The translations under genes were made by a program, and so were the position numbers. This document shows, piece after piece, positions 27,602 through 36,883 of a stretch of DNA of 64,000 nucleotides. The notes under the pieces were generated by a model. The model was not told where the DNA came from. It did not search any database and saw only the letters and a program-made list of their open reading frames with translations. Within the stretch, counting starts at the first letter, position 1. Every line of letters begins with the position of its first letter. The DNA comes from Aquisalimonas sp. 2447 (lineage in GTDB: Bacteria; Pseudomonadota; Gammaproteobacteria; Nitrococcales; Aquisalimonadaceae): positions 3,192,501-3,256,500 of the forward strand of contig NZ_CP050695.1 of assembly GCF_012044895.1 (NCBI RefSeq). Reading direction: 5' to 3'.

Positions 27602-27633
27602 GTCGACGCGCATTGTAGCGAATGCGCGTCGAC
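27602..27633. repeat. 13-bp perfect inverted repeat between mcp and the CBS gene
   Basis: GTCGACGCGCATT (27602-27614) and AATGCGCGTCGAC (27621-27633) form a perfect 13-pair hairpin with a six-base loop. It lies 48 bases after the chemoreceptor stop and 28 before the CBS-protein start. No U-run follows, so it may be a Rho-independent-like stabiliser, or a protein-binding palindrome in front of the CBS gene. Confidence 0.6.
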
Positions 27634-27681
27634 TCTGCGTGGCCACCATGCGGAGGGCGGGCGCCAGCACCGGGCGCCGGA

Positions 27682-29325
27682 CTACGAGCGCAGACGATTG
27701 ACGGCCTCCTGCAGCCGCTCGGCCATGGCACCGAGATCGTCTGCGCCGCCGCGAGCCCGATCCATTGCCTCGCCGCTGCGTACCGCCGCATCGCGGATGC
27801 CACTGACGCGCCGGTTGATCTCGTCCGCGGTCGCCGACTGCTCCTCGGCGGCGCTTGCGATCTGGGTGTTCATCCCACTGATGCCGTCAACGGCCTCGGC
27901 GATGGTGCCCAGCGCCGTCTCCGTGTCGTTGGATCGCTCCACCGTCTGCCGCGCGCTCTCGGTGCGCGCCTCGATGGATTCCGCGGCCTGCCGCGAGCCG
28001 CGCTGGAGGCGCTCCAGGATTTCCCGGATCTCCTGGGTGGACTGCTGCGTGCGCTGCGCCAGCGTGCGCACCTCGTCGGCCACCACGGAGAACCCGCGCC
28101 CGTGCTCTCCGGCTCGAGCCGCCTCGATGGCGGCATTCAGTGCCAGCAGATTGGTCTGCTCGGCGACCCCGTTGATAACCTCCAGCACGGTTTCAACGTT
28201 GTTGGACTCACTGGCCAGCTGGTTCACCGCTTCCCGCGTTTCCTCCAACTCCGAAGCGAGTCTGTTGATGGCGTCGCGGGTCTGGGTCACCGCCTCGGCA
28301 CCGGACTGGGTTTCGGCCTGGGCCTGCCCCGCGGCGTCGGCGGCGGAGCTGGCGTTGCGGGCCACCTCCTGGACCGTGGCCGCCATTTCATTCATGGAGC
28401 TGGCCAGTTCGTCAATGTCTTCCCGCTGCTGACGGGAATCCTTGTCCGCACTGCCGGTCAACTCGCGTAACTGCGCCGCCGAGCTCACAAGGGTGTCACT
28501 GCTGTCACGCACGTTCTGCACCACCCCCTGGAGAATCTCGAAGAGACCATTGAAAGAGCGGGATAGATCGGCGAGCTCATCGCGGCCGGATTCATCCAGC
28601 CGGGCCGACAGGTTCACGGGCTCCTGGGCCGCCTCGCGAATACCGCCGATGGTGCGGTTCAGAGGTGAGACAATGCTGGCGATGACCGCCCAGCCCACGC
28701 CGAGCATCAACAGGAGCCCCAGGGTATTGGTGACCACCGCTCCCATGAGCTCGCGATTGACGGCGGCGTTGACGTCGGCCATGTAGACGCCGCTGGCAAT
28801 CACATACCCCCAGGGCTCGAACACCTGCGCCTCGGAGACCTTCTCGATGGCCTCTTCTTCGCCGGGACGCGGCCACAGGTAGTCGACCCGATAACGCCCG
28901 TCGTCGGCTGCCATGACACCACGGGTCATGTCCGCCACAAAGTAGTTGCCCGTACCATCGTCCAGTTCGGTGAGATCGTCGCCCTCAAGCCCGGGGCTGA
29001 TGGGGTGCATAAGCATGGTGTTGTCCGCATCGTGCACCCAGAGATATTCCTCACCCAGATAACGGACACCACGCAGTGTCTCCAGGGCCTGCTCCCGGGC
29101 GGTGTCCTCGTCGATGGCGCCCTGCTCGGCAAGCTCGTGGAAGTGCGCCATCACGGTCATGGCACTGTCCAGGACCGCCGACGCCTGGGCAAGCCGCTCC
29201 TCCTGCAGCGAGGCTCGGGTCGACCCCAGGGTCCACAGGGCATTGGCGGCGAACACCAGGGCGGCGAGGGCGAGAATCAGCCAGATGCGGTGACTGACGC
29301 GCATGCGACGGAAGAACGTGGTCAT
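27682..29325 (-). CDS. Methyl-accepting chemotaxis protein with Cache-type sensor
   Basis: A membrane chemoreceptor (547 aa from the ATG complement 29323-29325; the frame extends upstream without similarity). TM1 covers about residues 14-33, a periplasmic single-Cache-like domain about 35-190 ([17 protein letters not shown] and [19 protein letters not shown]), TM2 about 196-217, then HAMP, then the methylation helices and the signalling hairpin [20 protein letters not shown]. It ends AVNRLRS, without a CheR-docking pentapeptide. The ligand is unknown; such domains often bind small organic acids. A sigma-28-like promoter precedes it. Confidence 0.93.
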   Translation of the reverse strand: MTTFFRRMRVSHRIWLILALAALVFAANALWTLGSTRASLQEERLAQASAVLDSAMTVMAHFHELAEQGAIDEDTAREQALETLRGVRYLGEEYLWVHDADNTMLMHPISPGLEGDDLTELDDGTGNYFVADMTRGVMAADDGRYRVDYLWPRPGEEEAIEKVSEAQVFEPWGYVIASGVYMADVNAAVNRELMGAVVTNTLGLLLMLGVGWAVIASIVSPLNRTIGGIREAAQEPVNLSARLDESGRDELADLSRSFNGLFEILQGVVQNVRDSSDTLVSSAAQLRELTGSADKDSRQQREDIDELASSMNEMAATVQEVARNASSAADAAGQAQAETQSGAEAVTQTRDAINRLASELEETREAVNQLASESNNVETVLEVINGVAEQTNLLALNAAIEAARAGEHGRGFSVVADEVRTLAQRTQQSTQEIREILERLQRGSRQAAESIEARTESARQTVERSNDTETALGTIAEAVDGISGMNTQIASAAEEQSATADEINRRVSGIRDAAVRSGEAMDRARGGADDLGAMAERLQEAVNRLRS

Positions 29326-29374
29326 GACTGTCCCCAGATGGATACGTGAAATACGAACGCGCGGAGTATGGACG

Positions 29375-29401
29375 TCATCGGCGCCGCTGTGCCGGACTTG
29401 A
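29375..29401 (-). promoter_or_regulatory. Sigma-28 (FliA)-like promoter of the chemoreceptor gene
   Basis: On the minus strand TCAAGTCC (29394-29401) is followed after exactly 11 bases by GCCGATGA (29375-29382). The flagellar sigma-28 consensus is TAAAGTTT-N11-GCCGATAA, giving five of eight and seven of eight matches at the correct spacing. It lies 49 bases upstream of the chemoreceptor ATG, so the gene is probably co-regulated with late flagellar genes. Confidence 0.65.
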
Positions 29402-29450
29402 GTCACGGATCGGAGGGTGCGACGGGGAGTCGGAGACAGAAACGAAATAA

Positions 29451-29527
29451 TGGTGGCTACGGGTGGATTTGAACCACCGACCCTCGCATTATGAGTGCGA
29501 TGCTCTGACCAACTGAGCTACGTAGCC
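29451..29527 (-). tRNA. tRNA-Met, elongator (CAT anticodon)
   Basis: Acceptor GGCTACG/CGTAGCC, anticodon CAT (complement 29491-29493), T-loop GGTTCAAATCC and encoded CCA (complement 29451-29453). The GGCTACGTAGCTCAG start is the elongator tRNA-Met pattern; an initiator or a lysidine-modified Ile tRNA would have a different acceptor stem. Confidence 0.94.
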
Positions 29528-29549
29528 ACGGACTCTTGCGGGAAGCGGG

Positions 29550-29578
29550 ATTGTCCAACCGGAGGCCCGGCCTGTCAA
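29550..29578 (-). promoter_or_regulatory. Promoter of tRNA-Met
   Basis: TTGACA (complement 29573-29578), a 17-base spacer and GACAAT (complement 29550-29555) precede tRNA-Met, with the tRNA 5' end 23 bases beyond the -10. The -35 is embedded in an inverted repeat GGCCCG/CGGGCC (29564-29585) just after ychF, so the same sequence may also help terminate ychF transcription. Confidence 0.6.
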
Positions 29579-29599
29579 GCGGGCCTGGCGTCGCCGCCG

Positions 29600-30691
29600 T
29601 CAGACATTGAAGCGGTAGTGGACCACGTCACCCTCCTGGACCACGTACTCCTTGCCTTCCAGGCGCATGCGCCCGGCGTTCTTGGCACCGGCCTCGCCCG
29701 CGCAGGCGATGTAGTCGTCGAAGCCGATCACCTCGGCGCGGATAAAGCCACGCTCGAAATCCGTGTGAATGCGACCCGCAGCCTGGGGGGCGGTATCCCC
29801 CTTGCGGATGGTCCAGGCACGCACCTCCTTGGGACCGGCGGTAAAGTAGGTGCGCAGGCCCAGCAGGTCGTAGCCGGCGCGGATCAGCACATGCAGGCCC
29901 GGTTCTTCCAGCCCGTACTCGCCGAGGAAGGCGTCCCGCTCGTCTTCTTCCAGCAGGGACAGCTCCGCCTCGATGGCGGCGCACAGCACCACGACACCGG
30001 CACCTTCGGATTCGGCATGGGCACGCAGCTGCTCCAGGTAGGGATTGGCCTCGAAACCACCCTCGTCGACGTTGGCCACGTAGAGCACCGGCTTGGCCGT
30101 GAGCAGGTGGAATTCCCGCAGTGTGGTCTGCTCGTCATCGCTCAGCGCCAGCGTCCGCGCCGGCAGCCCCTCGCCCAGATGATCGCGCAGCCGCCGCAGC
30201 ACGTCACGGCGACGGATGGCTTCCTTGTCGTTGGACTTGGCCTGGCGCTCCGTTTTCTGTAACGCCTTCTCGGCACTGTCCAGGTCCGCCAGCACCAGCT
30301 CGGTGTTGATGGTCTCCACGTCATCCACCGGGTCCACCCGGCCGGCGACGTGGTGGACATCATCGTCCTCGAAGCAACGAACGACGTGGGCAATGGCGTC
30401 CGTCTCGCGGATGTTGGCCAGGAACTGGTTGCCCAATCCCTCGCCTTTGGACGCCCCGGCCACGAGGCCCGCGATATCCACGAACTCCATGGTGGTGGGG
30501 ATCACCTTCTCGGGCTTGACGATGGCGGCAAGCTGATCGAGCCGGGGGTCCGGCACCGGCACGATCCCGACGTTGGGATCAATGGTGCAGAACGGGTAGT
30601 TCTCCGCGGGGATCTCGTTGCGGGTCAGGGCGTTGAACAAGGTGGACTTGCCCACGTTGGGCAACCCGACAATACCGCATTTGAAACCCAT
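29600..30691 (-). CDS. ychF: Redox-responsive OBG-family ATPase YchF
   Basis: A P-loop NTPase of the Obg group (363 aa, full length) that hydrolyses ATP rather than GTP and associates with ribosomes. G1 is [10 protein letters not shown] (residues 9-18), DIAGLV is the G3 region, and the coiled coil and C-terminal TGS domain (about residues 280-363) follow. The G4 position reads NVDEGG rather than NKxD, the change typical of the ATP-specific YchF family. It is paired with pth, as in most gammaproteobacteria, 33 bases downstream of it. Confidence 0.97.
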   Translation of the reverse strand: MGFKCGIVGLPNVGKSTLFNALTRNEIPAENYPFCTIDPNVGIVPVPDPRLDQLAAIVKPEKVIPTTMEFVDIAGLVAGASKGEGLGNQFLANIRETDAIAHVVRCFEDDDVHHVAGRVDPVDDVETINTELVLADLDSAEKALQKTERQAKSNDKEAIRRRDVLRRLRDHLGEGLPARTLALSDDEQTTLREFHLLTAKPVLYVANVDEGGFEANPYLEQLRAHAESEGAGVVVLCAAIEAELSLLEEDERDAFLGEYGLEEPGLHVLIRAGYDLLGLRTYFTAGPKEVRAWTIRKGDTAPQAAGRIHTDFERGFIRAEVIGFDDYIACAGEAGAKNAGRMRLEGKEYVVQEGDVVHYRFNV

Positions 30692-30724
30692 GATGCCTCG
30701 CTGCGCTGGTTGGTGATGCGAATG

Positions 30725-31312
30725 TCAGCGGGTGTGCAGCCGCTGCATGGCCTTGTCCATCTCGCCGGCAAGAATCAGGTCCATGGCGGCCACCGATTCG
30801 TCCACGGCACCGTCGATGGCGCGGCGATCCTCCGGCGAGGGCTTGCTGAGGACGTAGGAAACCACGTCATCGGCGTGCCCGGGATGCCCGATCCCCAGGC
30901 GCAGACGATAGAACTCCCGGGAACCCAGGGCGCGGATGGTGTCCCGCAGACCATTATGGCCGCCGTGGCCACCGCCACGCTTGACCTTCACTGCACCCGG
31001 CGGCAGGTCCAGCTCATCGTGGGCGACCAGCACGCTCTCGGGGGGAATCTTGTAGAAGGCGGCCACGGCGCCGATGGCCTGGCCACTGCGGTTCATGAAC
31101 GTCAGCGGCTTGAGCACGTACACGGCTTCCCCCGCGACTTCCAGGCGGGCGGCTTCACTGCGGATCCGCGTCTCCGGGCGCAGCGACCCGCCGTGCCGGC
31201 GCACCAGTTCGTCCACGAACCAGAAGCCGGCATTGTGGCGGGTGCCCGTGTACTTGTCCCCGGGATTGCCAAGGCCGACGATCAGCCGGATCGGCGCATG
31301 ATCACCGGCCAT
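30725..31312 (-). CDS. pth: Peptidyl-tRNA hydrolase
   Basis: Pth (195 aa) recycles peptidyl-tRNAs that drop off the ribosome. The active-site pattern VGLGNPGDKYTGTRHNAGF holds the catalytic histidine and asparagine, and DELDLPPGAVKVKRGGGHGG is the second signature. It lies between rplY and ychF; this rplY-pth-ychF trio is a conserved translation-quality operon. Confidence 0.98.
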   Translation of the reverse strand: MAGDHAPIRLIVGLGNPGDKYTGTRHNAGFWFVDELVRRHGGSLRPETRIRSEAARLEVAGEAVYVLKPLTFMNRSGQAIGAVAAFYKIPPESVLVAHDELDLPPGAVKVKRGGGHGGHNGLRDTIRALGSREFYRLRLGIGHPGHADDVVSYVLSKPSPEDRRAIDGAVDESVAAMDLILAGEMDKAMQRLHTR

Positions 31313-31339
31313 GGCACTCCCCCGAGCTGCCGAGGACGA

Positions 31340-32050
31340 TCATTCCTTGCCTTCGTCGCCCTCGTCACCGGCATCGGACTCGTCGCCGGAAGCGCTGTCG
31401 TCGCCGGCAGCCTCTTCACCGGCCTCGCCCTCGTCTTCCTCGTCGGCGTCATCCGCCTTGGCAGCACGGGGCTGGACAATGCTGACCACCGCCTGGTCGT
31501 GGTCGTGCTCGTCGCCGCCGTGGGCAAAGGCCTCGAGCTCTACGCCCTTGGGAATGTCCAGCTGGGTCAAGTGCACGGAGTCGCCGACATCCAGGTTTTC
31601 CAGATCCACCTCGAGGTACTCGGGGATATCCCTGGGCAGGCAGTTGATGGCGATCTCGATGAGGTCCTTATGGATCACGCCACCGGCCTTGACGCCCTTG
31701 CAGGTTTCCTCGTTGAGGAAGTGCACCGGCACGCTGGTGGTGAGCTTCTCGTTGGCCCGGATGCGCATGAAGTCCATGTGCATGACCATGTCCTTGAAGG
31801 GATGGCGCTGCATATCCTTCAGCACGGTCTGCTCGTTCTTGCCCTCGACGTCGACATTGACGATCTGGGAGAAGAAGGCTTCCCGTTCCATGAGCTTGCT
31901 CAGCTCGAACACGCTGACCTGCACCATGGTCGGCTCCTTGCCGGTGCCGTAGATGATGGCCGGGACCTTCTTTTGCTTACGCAGGCGGCGGCTCGCACCT
32001 TTCCCCGCGTCAGTGCGCTTCTCGGCACTCAGTTTCAGTTCAACAGACAT
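31340..32050 (-). CDS. rplY: 50S ribosomal protein L25, long CTC form with acidic tail
   Basis: L25/CTC (236 aa) binds 5S rRNA. I start at the ATG complement 32048-32050 (MSVELKLSAEKRTDAGKG); the frame extends 34 codons back without similarity. The N-terminal L25 domain covers about residues 1-95 and the CTC beta domain about 100-185. The last 40 or so residues are almost entirely Asp, Glu, Gly, Ala and Ser, an acidic low-complexity tail. E. coli L25 has only the first domain (94 aa). Confidence 0.95.
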   Translation of the reverse strand: MSVELKLSAEKRTDAGKGASRRLRKQKKVPAIIYGTGKEPTMVQVSVFELSKLMEREAFFSQIVNVDVEGKNEQTVLKDMQRHPFKDMVMHMDFMRIRANEKLTTSVPVHFLNEETCKGVKAGGVIHKDLIEIAINCLPRDIPEYLEVDLENLDVGDSVHLTQLDIPKGVELEAFAHGGDEHDHDQAVVSIVQPRAAKADDADEEDEGEAGEEAAGDDSASGDESDAGDEGDEGKE

Positions 32051-32129
32051 GGTTTCGTCTCCATAACGAATGAAACCCGAACCTCCCCGCGACCAGGGAG
32101 TGATCGGGTGTAACAGAAGCTGCTTTTCC

Positions 32130-32190
32130 GTGGGAGCGGCTTCAGCCGCCACAACCCCGCTCGCTGAATCGCGGCTAAAGCCGCTCCCAC
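32130..32190. repeat. Paired inverted REP element, GTGG type
   Basis: GTGGGAGCGGCTTCAGCCGC (32130-32149) is repeated in inverted orientation at 32171-32190 with one mismatch. Each arm is itself a small hairpin (GCGGCT/AGCCGC) behind a GTGG head. This head-plus-hairpin layout, in inverted pairs, is that of REP/BIME elements. It occupies the rplY-prs spacer (32051-32200). Confidence 0.8.
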
Positions 32191-32200
32191 AGTGCTTGAC

Positions 32201-33157
32201 TCACTCCACGAACAGTTCGCTCACCGACTCGTCGTTGCTGATGCGCCGGATACTCTCCGCCAGCAACTCGGCGATGCTCACCTGCCGGATCTGCGGGCAC
32301 GCCGCGGCATCCTCACCCAGCGGGATGGAGTCGGTCACCACCAGTTCATCCAGGGCCGAGGCGCTGATCTTGTCGATGGCCTTGCCGGAGAGCACCGGAT
32401 GCGTGATGTACGCCAGCACCCGTTCGGCACCGTGCTCCTTCAGCGCGCCGGCAGCCTGGCAGAGTGTGCCGGCGGTGTCGACGATGTCGTCTACGATGAT
32501 CGCGGTCTTGCCGCGAACGTCGCCGATAATGTGCATCACCTGGGACTCGTTGGCCTTGGGCCGACGCTTGTCGATGATGGCCAGATCCGCATCCCCGAGC
32601 CGCTTGGCCAGGGCGCGGGCGCGCACCACGCCGCCCACGTCCGGGCTGACCACCACCTTGTTCGGGTACACCTGGCGCCAGATGTCGCCCAGCAGGATCG
32701 GCGAGGCGTAGATGTTGTCCACCGGGATATTGAAGAACCCCTGGATCTGATCCGCGTGCAGATCCACCGTCAGCACCCGGTTGATGCCGGCGGTCTGGAT
32801 CATGTCCGCCACCAGCTTGGCCGAGATGGGCACCCGCTGCGAGCGCGGCCGGCGGTCCTGGCGCGCGTACCCGTAGTACGGGATCACCGCGGTGATGCGC
32901 GAGGCCGATGACCGGCGCAACGCATCGGCAATGATCAGCAGCTCCATCAGATTGTCGTTGGTGGGCTGGCAGGTGGGCTGGCAGATGAAAACATCCTTGC
33001 CGCGCACGTGCTCGTCGATCTCGACGTTCACTTCACCATCGCTGAACTGGCTGACCACGGCGTAGCCGGGGCGAATCTTCAGGTGTTCGTTGATCGCAGC
33101 GGCGAGTTGCGGGTTGGCATTCCCCGCAAACACCATCATGTGTCCGTTTTCAGTCAC
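32201..33157 (-). CDS. prs: Ribose-phosphate pyrophosphokinase
   Basis: PRPP synthase (318 aa) makes PRPP from ribose 5-phosphate and ATP for nucleotide, His, Trp and NAD synthesis. The flexible-loop and catalytic region [18 protein letters not shown], the metal-site histidine in [12 protein letters not shown] and the PRPP-binding loop [13 protein letters not shown] are all present. It lies immediately downstream of tRNA-Gln and ispE, as in E. coli relatives. Confidence 0.98.
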   Translation of the reverse strand: MTENGHMMVFAGNANPQLAAAINEHLKIRPGYAVVSQFSDGEVNVEIDEHVRGKDVFICQPTCQPTNDNLMELLIIADALRRSSASRITAVIPYYGYARQDRRPRSQRVPISAKLVADMIQTAGINRVLTVDLHADQIQGFFNIPVDNIYASPILLGDIWRQVYPNKVVVSPDVGGVVRARALAKRLGDADLAIIDKRRPKANESQVMHIIGDVRGKTAIIVDDIVDTAGTLCQAAGALKEHGAERVLAYITHPVLSGKAIDKISASALDELVVTDSIPLGEDAAACPQIRQVSIAELLAESIRRISNDESVSELFVE

Positions 33158-33190
33158 GCTGAAACCCGTTCGTGGCCACTACAGGAGAAA

Positions 33191-33265
33191 TGGCTGGGGT
33201 GCCAGGATTCGAACCTGGGAATGCTGGGATCAAAACCCAGTGCCTTACCGCTTGGCGACACCCCA
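33191..33265 (-). tRNA. tRNA-Gln (TTG anticodon)
   Basis: Acceptor TGGGGTG with a matching CACCCCA, anticodon TTG (complement 33231-33233) in the stem CTGGG/CCCAG, T-loop GGTTCGAATCC and encoded CCA (complement 33191-33193). It lies between ispE and prs and is probably cut from their common transcript. Confidence 0.96.
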
Positions 33266-33287
33266 GTGGTCGTGGAAACCCTTTCGC

Positions 33288-34154
33288 TTAGCCGTCCGCC
33301 TCTGCCATCCGTTGATGCAGCGGCGACCGGTTGACGCCGCGAGCGACAAACCCCTGCCAGCCTTCCGCCTGACAACGGTGCAACGTCTGCTCGGCCTCAT
33401 TCCGGCCGGCACGCGGCAGAAACACGCAGCCGCCGGAACCGCTCATGCGCGGCTTTCCATCCGCGGTCAAGGCACGCAGCGCCCGGTCCACGGCTGAATA
33501 CCGCGCCCGCGCCACGGGTTCGAATGCATTCACTCCGCCCCCGGCGCAGAAGTCGCGTATTGTGATGGGGGGCGAATTCCTTGTCAATTCGGGTGCCTGA
33601 AACAGTTCCGCGGTGCTCACGGTGCACTCCGGCGCCAGCACCACGTACCAGGGGCAATCCAGCTCCAACGGCTGCAACCGCTCCCCCACCCCCTCCGCCC
33701 AGGCACTGCGGCCGCGCACGAACACGGGGACGTCGGCGCCCAGTGCCAGGCCCAGTTCCGCCAGGGCATCCTCTCCAAGCCCGCAGCCCCAGAGGTGGTT
33801 CAGCGCCACCAGCACGGTGGCTGCATCGGAGCTACCCCCACCCAGACCGCCACCGGCCGGCAGGCGCTTGGTAACCCGCAGTACGGCACCCAGCGACGTG
33901 CCGCTGGCCCGTTGCAGGGCGTGCGCCGCCCGCAGGGTCAGGTCGGCCTCAGCCGCCACGCCCACGGGGTCCGCCGCCCGGCGAATGTCACCATCGCCGG
34001 TGACCCGCAGATGAACAGTGTCACCGTAGTCCAGGAACTGGAACACCGTCTGCAGCAGGTGGTAGCCGTCATCCCGCCGGCCGACGATGTGCAGGAACCG
34101 GTTGATCTTGGCCGGCGCCGGCCACGCCGTCTCGCCCTCAGATTTCCGGGCCAT
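33288..34154 (-). CDS. ispE: 4-diphosphocytidyl-2-C-methyl-D-erythritol kinase
   Basis: IspE (288 aa) phosphorylates CDP-ME in the MEP isoprenoid pathway. It is a GHMP kinase: the substrate-binding PAPAKINRFLHIVGRRDDGYH is near the N-terminus and the ATP-binding LPAGGGLGGGSSDAA near residue 100. I start at the ATG complement 34152-34154, which overlaps the lolB stop by 17 bases; the frame further upstream lies wholly inside lolB. Confidence 0.96.
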   Translation of the reverse strand: MARKSEGETAWPAPAKINRFLHIVGRRDDGYHLLQTVFQFLDYGDTVHLRVTGDGDIRRAADPVGVAAEADLTLRAAHALQRASGTSLGAVLRVTKRLPAGGGLGGGSSDAATVLVALNHLWGCGLGEDALAELGLALGADVPVFVRGRSAWAEGVGERLQPLELDCPWYVVLAPECTVSTAELFQAPELTRNSPPITIRDFCAGGGVNAFEPVARARYSAVDRALRALTADGKPRMSGSGGCVFLPRAGRNEAEQTLHRCQAEGWQGFVARGVNRSPLHQRMAEADG

Positions 34155-34752
34155 CGGTGTCCCAGGAGCGGATGTGTGCCCGCAGCGAGATCCCCGGCCC
34201 CTGCAGGTCCAGGCGCACGGGCAGATCCACCGAACCACCGCGGGCATCATAGCCGTCGTAGGTCACGTCCCAGCCCGCCTGCTCCAGGCGCTGCACGCGG
34301 CCCTGTTCGTCCAGTTCCATGGCAGCCACCTCCGGGCCGGGAGCGGGCAGCCCCCGGAGCCACCAGGGCAGCACCTCCACCGGCAGATCCAGGCCGGTGA
34401 AGCGCCGCAGCAGCTCGCCGGCATCGGCAGCGGTCTCGGTGCCGCCATCCGAGGTCCGCAGGATCACCCCCTGGTCGTCACCCTGCAGGCGAAAACTGCC
34501 GGCACCCATGGGGCCCCGCATGTCCAGGCGGTAGGCATCGTCCACCTGACTCCACTCCATGCTCAGAGCAACGCTCTCGTCAGGGGTGGTAATTCCCGCC
34601 CGCCCCGAAGCGCGCCAGGTGGTCATGGCCTCAAGCGCGGCACGACGCTCCTCGAACGCCTCCTCGCGCCGGTCGGTCTCGGGCTCGGGTACGGCAGCGC
34701 ACCCCGCAAGCCCGAGCGCCAGGCAGATGGTCACTACACGCAGGAAAGTCAT
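34138..34752 (-). CDS. lolB: Outer-membrane lipoprotein receptor LolB
   Basis: LolB (204 aa) accepts lipoproteins from LolA and inserts them into the outer membrane. The signal peptide MTFLRVVTICLALGLAGC ends in a lipobox (LAGC, Cys18). The body TTWRASGRAGITTPDESVAL is typical of the family, and the WWLRGLP segment is conserved. It overlaps the TPR gene stop by four bases and ispE by 17, so the three are translationally linked. Confidence 0.94.
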   Translation of the reverse strand: MTFLRVVTICLALGLAGCAAVPEPETDRREEAFEERRAALEAMTTWRASGRAGITTPDESVALSMEWSQVDDAYRLDMRGPMGAGSFRLQGDDQGVILRTSDGGTETAADAGELLRRFTGLDLPVEVLPWWLRGLPAPGPEVAAMELDEQGRVQRLEQAGWDVTYDGYDARGGSVDLPVRLDLQGPGISLRAHIRSWDTDGPEI

Positions 34753-36497
34753 TGGTCCAGTACCTCCGGGGCGAGGCGACGGATGGTTTCCAGCAGCACG
34801 TCGTGGTCGGGTTCCCGCTCCAGGGCGTCCCGCCAGACCTCCCGCGCCTGCTCCCGCTCGTCCTGCACCCAGAGCACTTCGCCGAGGTGCGCGGAAATCT
34901 CGCCATCGGGCTGCTTGTCGTGGGCGCGCTGCAGGTACTCCAGTGCCCGCTGGTGGTCGCCCAGGCGGTAGTAGCCCCAGCCCATGCTGTCGAGGATCGC
35001 CGGGTCGTCCGGTTCCTGCTCGTAGGCCCGCCGGATCAGCTCCATGCCTTCCTCGTGGCGGTCGGTGCCATCGACCAGGGTGTAACCCAGCGCGTTGAGG
35101 GCGTGTGTATGGTCCGGATTCTGTTCGAGAATCCGGCGAAGATCCCGCTCGGCACGGTCCACGTCACCCGCCCCGGCATACAGCAGGGCCCGGCTGTAGA
35201 GAAGGTCCGCCTGCTCCGGGTGCTCCTCCAGTGCCTCGTCGTAAACCTCCAGCGCCGCATCCGGCCGATCGGTGCGCCGGAGCATGTCCCCTTCCACCAT
35301 ATAGGCGCGGATGGCGTGTTCGGGAAACCGTGCGCGGTAATCGTCAAAGGCTTCCCGGGCGCGGGCCAGCCGGCCCTGCTCACCGAGGATCACTGCACGC
35401 CGCAGCGCGCCCTGCACCCGATACTCGCCGTCGACCATGCCGTACCAGTGCAACGCTTCGGTCATGTCGCCGCCGTCCTCGGCAATACGCCCGAGGAAGT
35501 AATGGGCGGCGCCCAGCCGTTCGCCCAGATCCACCAGCGAGAGGAAATACGTGCGCGCCTCCTGGTCATAACCCGCTTCCAGTGTCAGCAGGGCCATGGC
35601 GTAGAGGGCATCGGCATTGTCCGGCCGTTCATTGTGCACCCGCTCGAACTGCGCCAGGGCTTCGGTCTCGGCGCCGGCATCCAGCAGGCGGCGGGCATAG
35701 TCCAGGCGCAGGCGCCAGTCGTCAGGGTGGCGTTCGACGAGTTCGTCCAGCCCCTCCAGGGCCGCCTCCCGCTCCCCCATGGCGAGCAGGGCCTCGGCGC
35801 GGTACAGGGTCAGGTCGCGATCACCCGGCTCCAGGGCCAGACCGTCCTCGGCGGCATCCCGCGCCAGGGACGGCTCGCCCGCCTCCAGAGCCAGGCGCGC
35901 CAGCAGCCGGTAGCCGCCCGGCTGCTGCGGATGCTCCGCCACCAGATCCCGCACTACCTCCAGTGCGGCCTGCCGGTCACGCGCCGTGCCGAGTGCCGAC
36001 TCCAGCCGGTCGAAAAGATCGTCCGCGGGCTGAACATCCCCGGTGAGCACCCGGGTCAGATGGTAGCGGGCAGGCTCCGTTTGACCATCCCGGAGATAGA
36101 GAAAGCCCAGAATCTGGTGCATCTGCTGGCCCGGGCTGTCCACCAGCGATTCCCAGCGCTGCGCGGCCTCCAGGGCCACGTCCTCGCGCTCGGCGTAGAG
36201 CGCCAGGCGGGTGGCACGCTCCGCCATTCGCGGATCATTGGTCAGCCCCATGGCGCGCCGCCAGGCCGCCAGCGACTGCTCCACGTCACCTCCGGTGCCC
36301 GCTAGCTCGGCCACCATGACCTGGTAGATCAGGTCCTCGTCCGCCGGCGGCGGCTCCTCGGGCTCGGCGATGCGGGTGTCGTTCTCCCGGGGCGGCTCCT
36401 CGCTGGGCGCCGTCGCGCATGCACCCAGCAACAGCGCCAGGAGCGGCAGTATCATCCGCCATGCCTGGCGACCCGGTTTCGTCTCTACGGACGCCAT
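34749..36497 (-). CDS. TPR-repeat lipoprotein
   Basis: A tetratricopeptide-repeat protein (582 aa) with a lipoprotein signal (MILPLLALLLGAC, Cys near residue 26) and an acidic Pro/Glu-rich linker. At least ten TPR-like helical pairs follow, for example AAQRWESLVD and the repeats around LYSRALLYAGAGDVDRAERD and LNALGYTLVD. I start at the ATG complement 36495-36497; about 92 upstream codons in frame show no similarity. It precedes lolB in many gammaproteobacteria. A role in envelope assembly is plausible, but no specific function is established. Confidence 0.88.
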   Translation of the reverse strand: MASVETKPGRQAWRMILPLLALLLGACATAPSEEPPRENDTRIAEPEEPPPADEDLIYQVMVAELAGTGGDVEQSLAAWRRAMGLTNDPRMAERATRLALYAEREDVALEAAQRWESLVDSPGQQMHQILGFLYLRDGQTEPARYHLTRVLTGDVQPADDLFDRLESALGTARDRQAALEVVRDLVAEHPQQPGGYRLLARLALEAGEPSLARDAAEDGLALEPGDRDLTLYRAEALLAMGEREAALEGLDELVERHPDDWRLRLDYARRLLDAGAETEALAQFERVHNERPDNADALYAMALLTLEAGYDQEARTYFLSLVDLGERLGAAHYFLGRIAEDGGDMTEALHWYGMVDGEYRVQGALRRAVILGEQGRLARAREAFDDYRARFPEHAIRAYMVEGDMLRRTDRPDAALEVYDEALEEHPEQADLLYSRALLYAGAGDVDRAERDLRRILEQNPDHTHALNALGYTLVDGTDRHEEGMELIRRAYEQEPDDPAILDSMGWGYYRLGDHQRALEYLQRAHDKQPDGEISAHLGEVLWVQDEREQAREVWRDALEREPDHDVLLETIRRLAPEVLDQ

Positions 36498-36883
36498 TGG
36501 CACCCATCCGTTGCAGAAAGACCGTGAAAACCGGCACGCCCAGAGCGTACCGAGCCAGGCCACCACTATACCCGCGGGACAGGGACGGAGACAGCCGACC
36601 CGGCCCCGCGGGCGCTGCGACCCACCGCTCAGAAAGTGCATCCTGGCGGATGTGACTTGTTTTCCACCGGTCGATTCCCGACAATCGGCCGCCTGGCGTC
36701 GGGTGCCGCGCTTAGCGTCTGCGGCATGCCCCCGGCGACGGGACCGGTTGGCGCATCCGGCAGGGAAACACACCGGAACTTGAGATGCGTCATGCGCTGA
36801 GCCGTCGTGACTGCGGTATCATGACGCCATCAGCTCGAGAGGAGCCGCCGCCGTCCATGCACGCGCACATGTCCGGACCATCC
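36498..36883. other. Divergent intergenic region, TPR lipoprotein / hemA
   Basis: A 386-base stretch between the divergently transcribed TPR gene and hemA. It must carry both promoters. On the plus strand a TATCAT hexamer at about 36820 precedes hemA, but I see no good -35 at the right distance. GAGAGGAG at 36837-36844 could serve in-frame ATGs at 36857 or 36869. No gene or repeat is visible. Confidence 0.5.
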
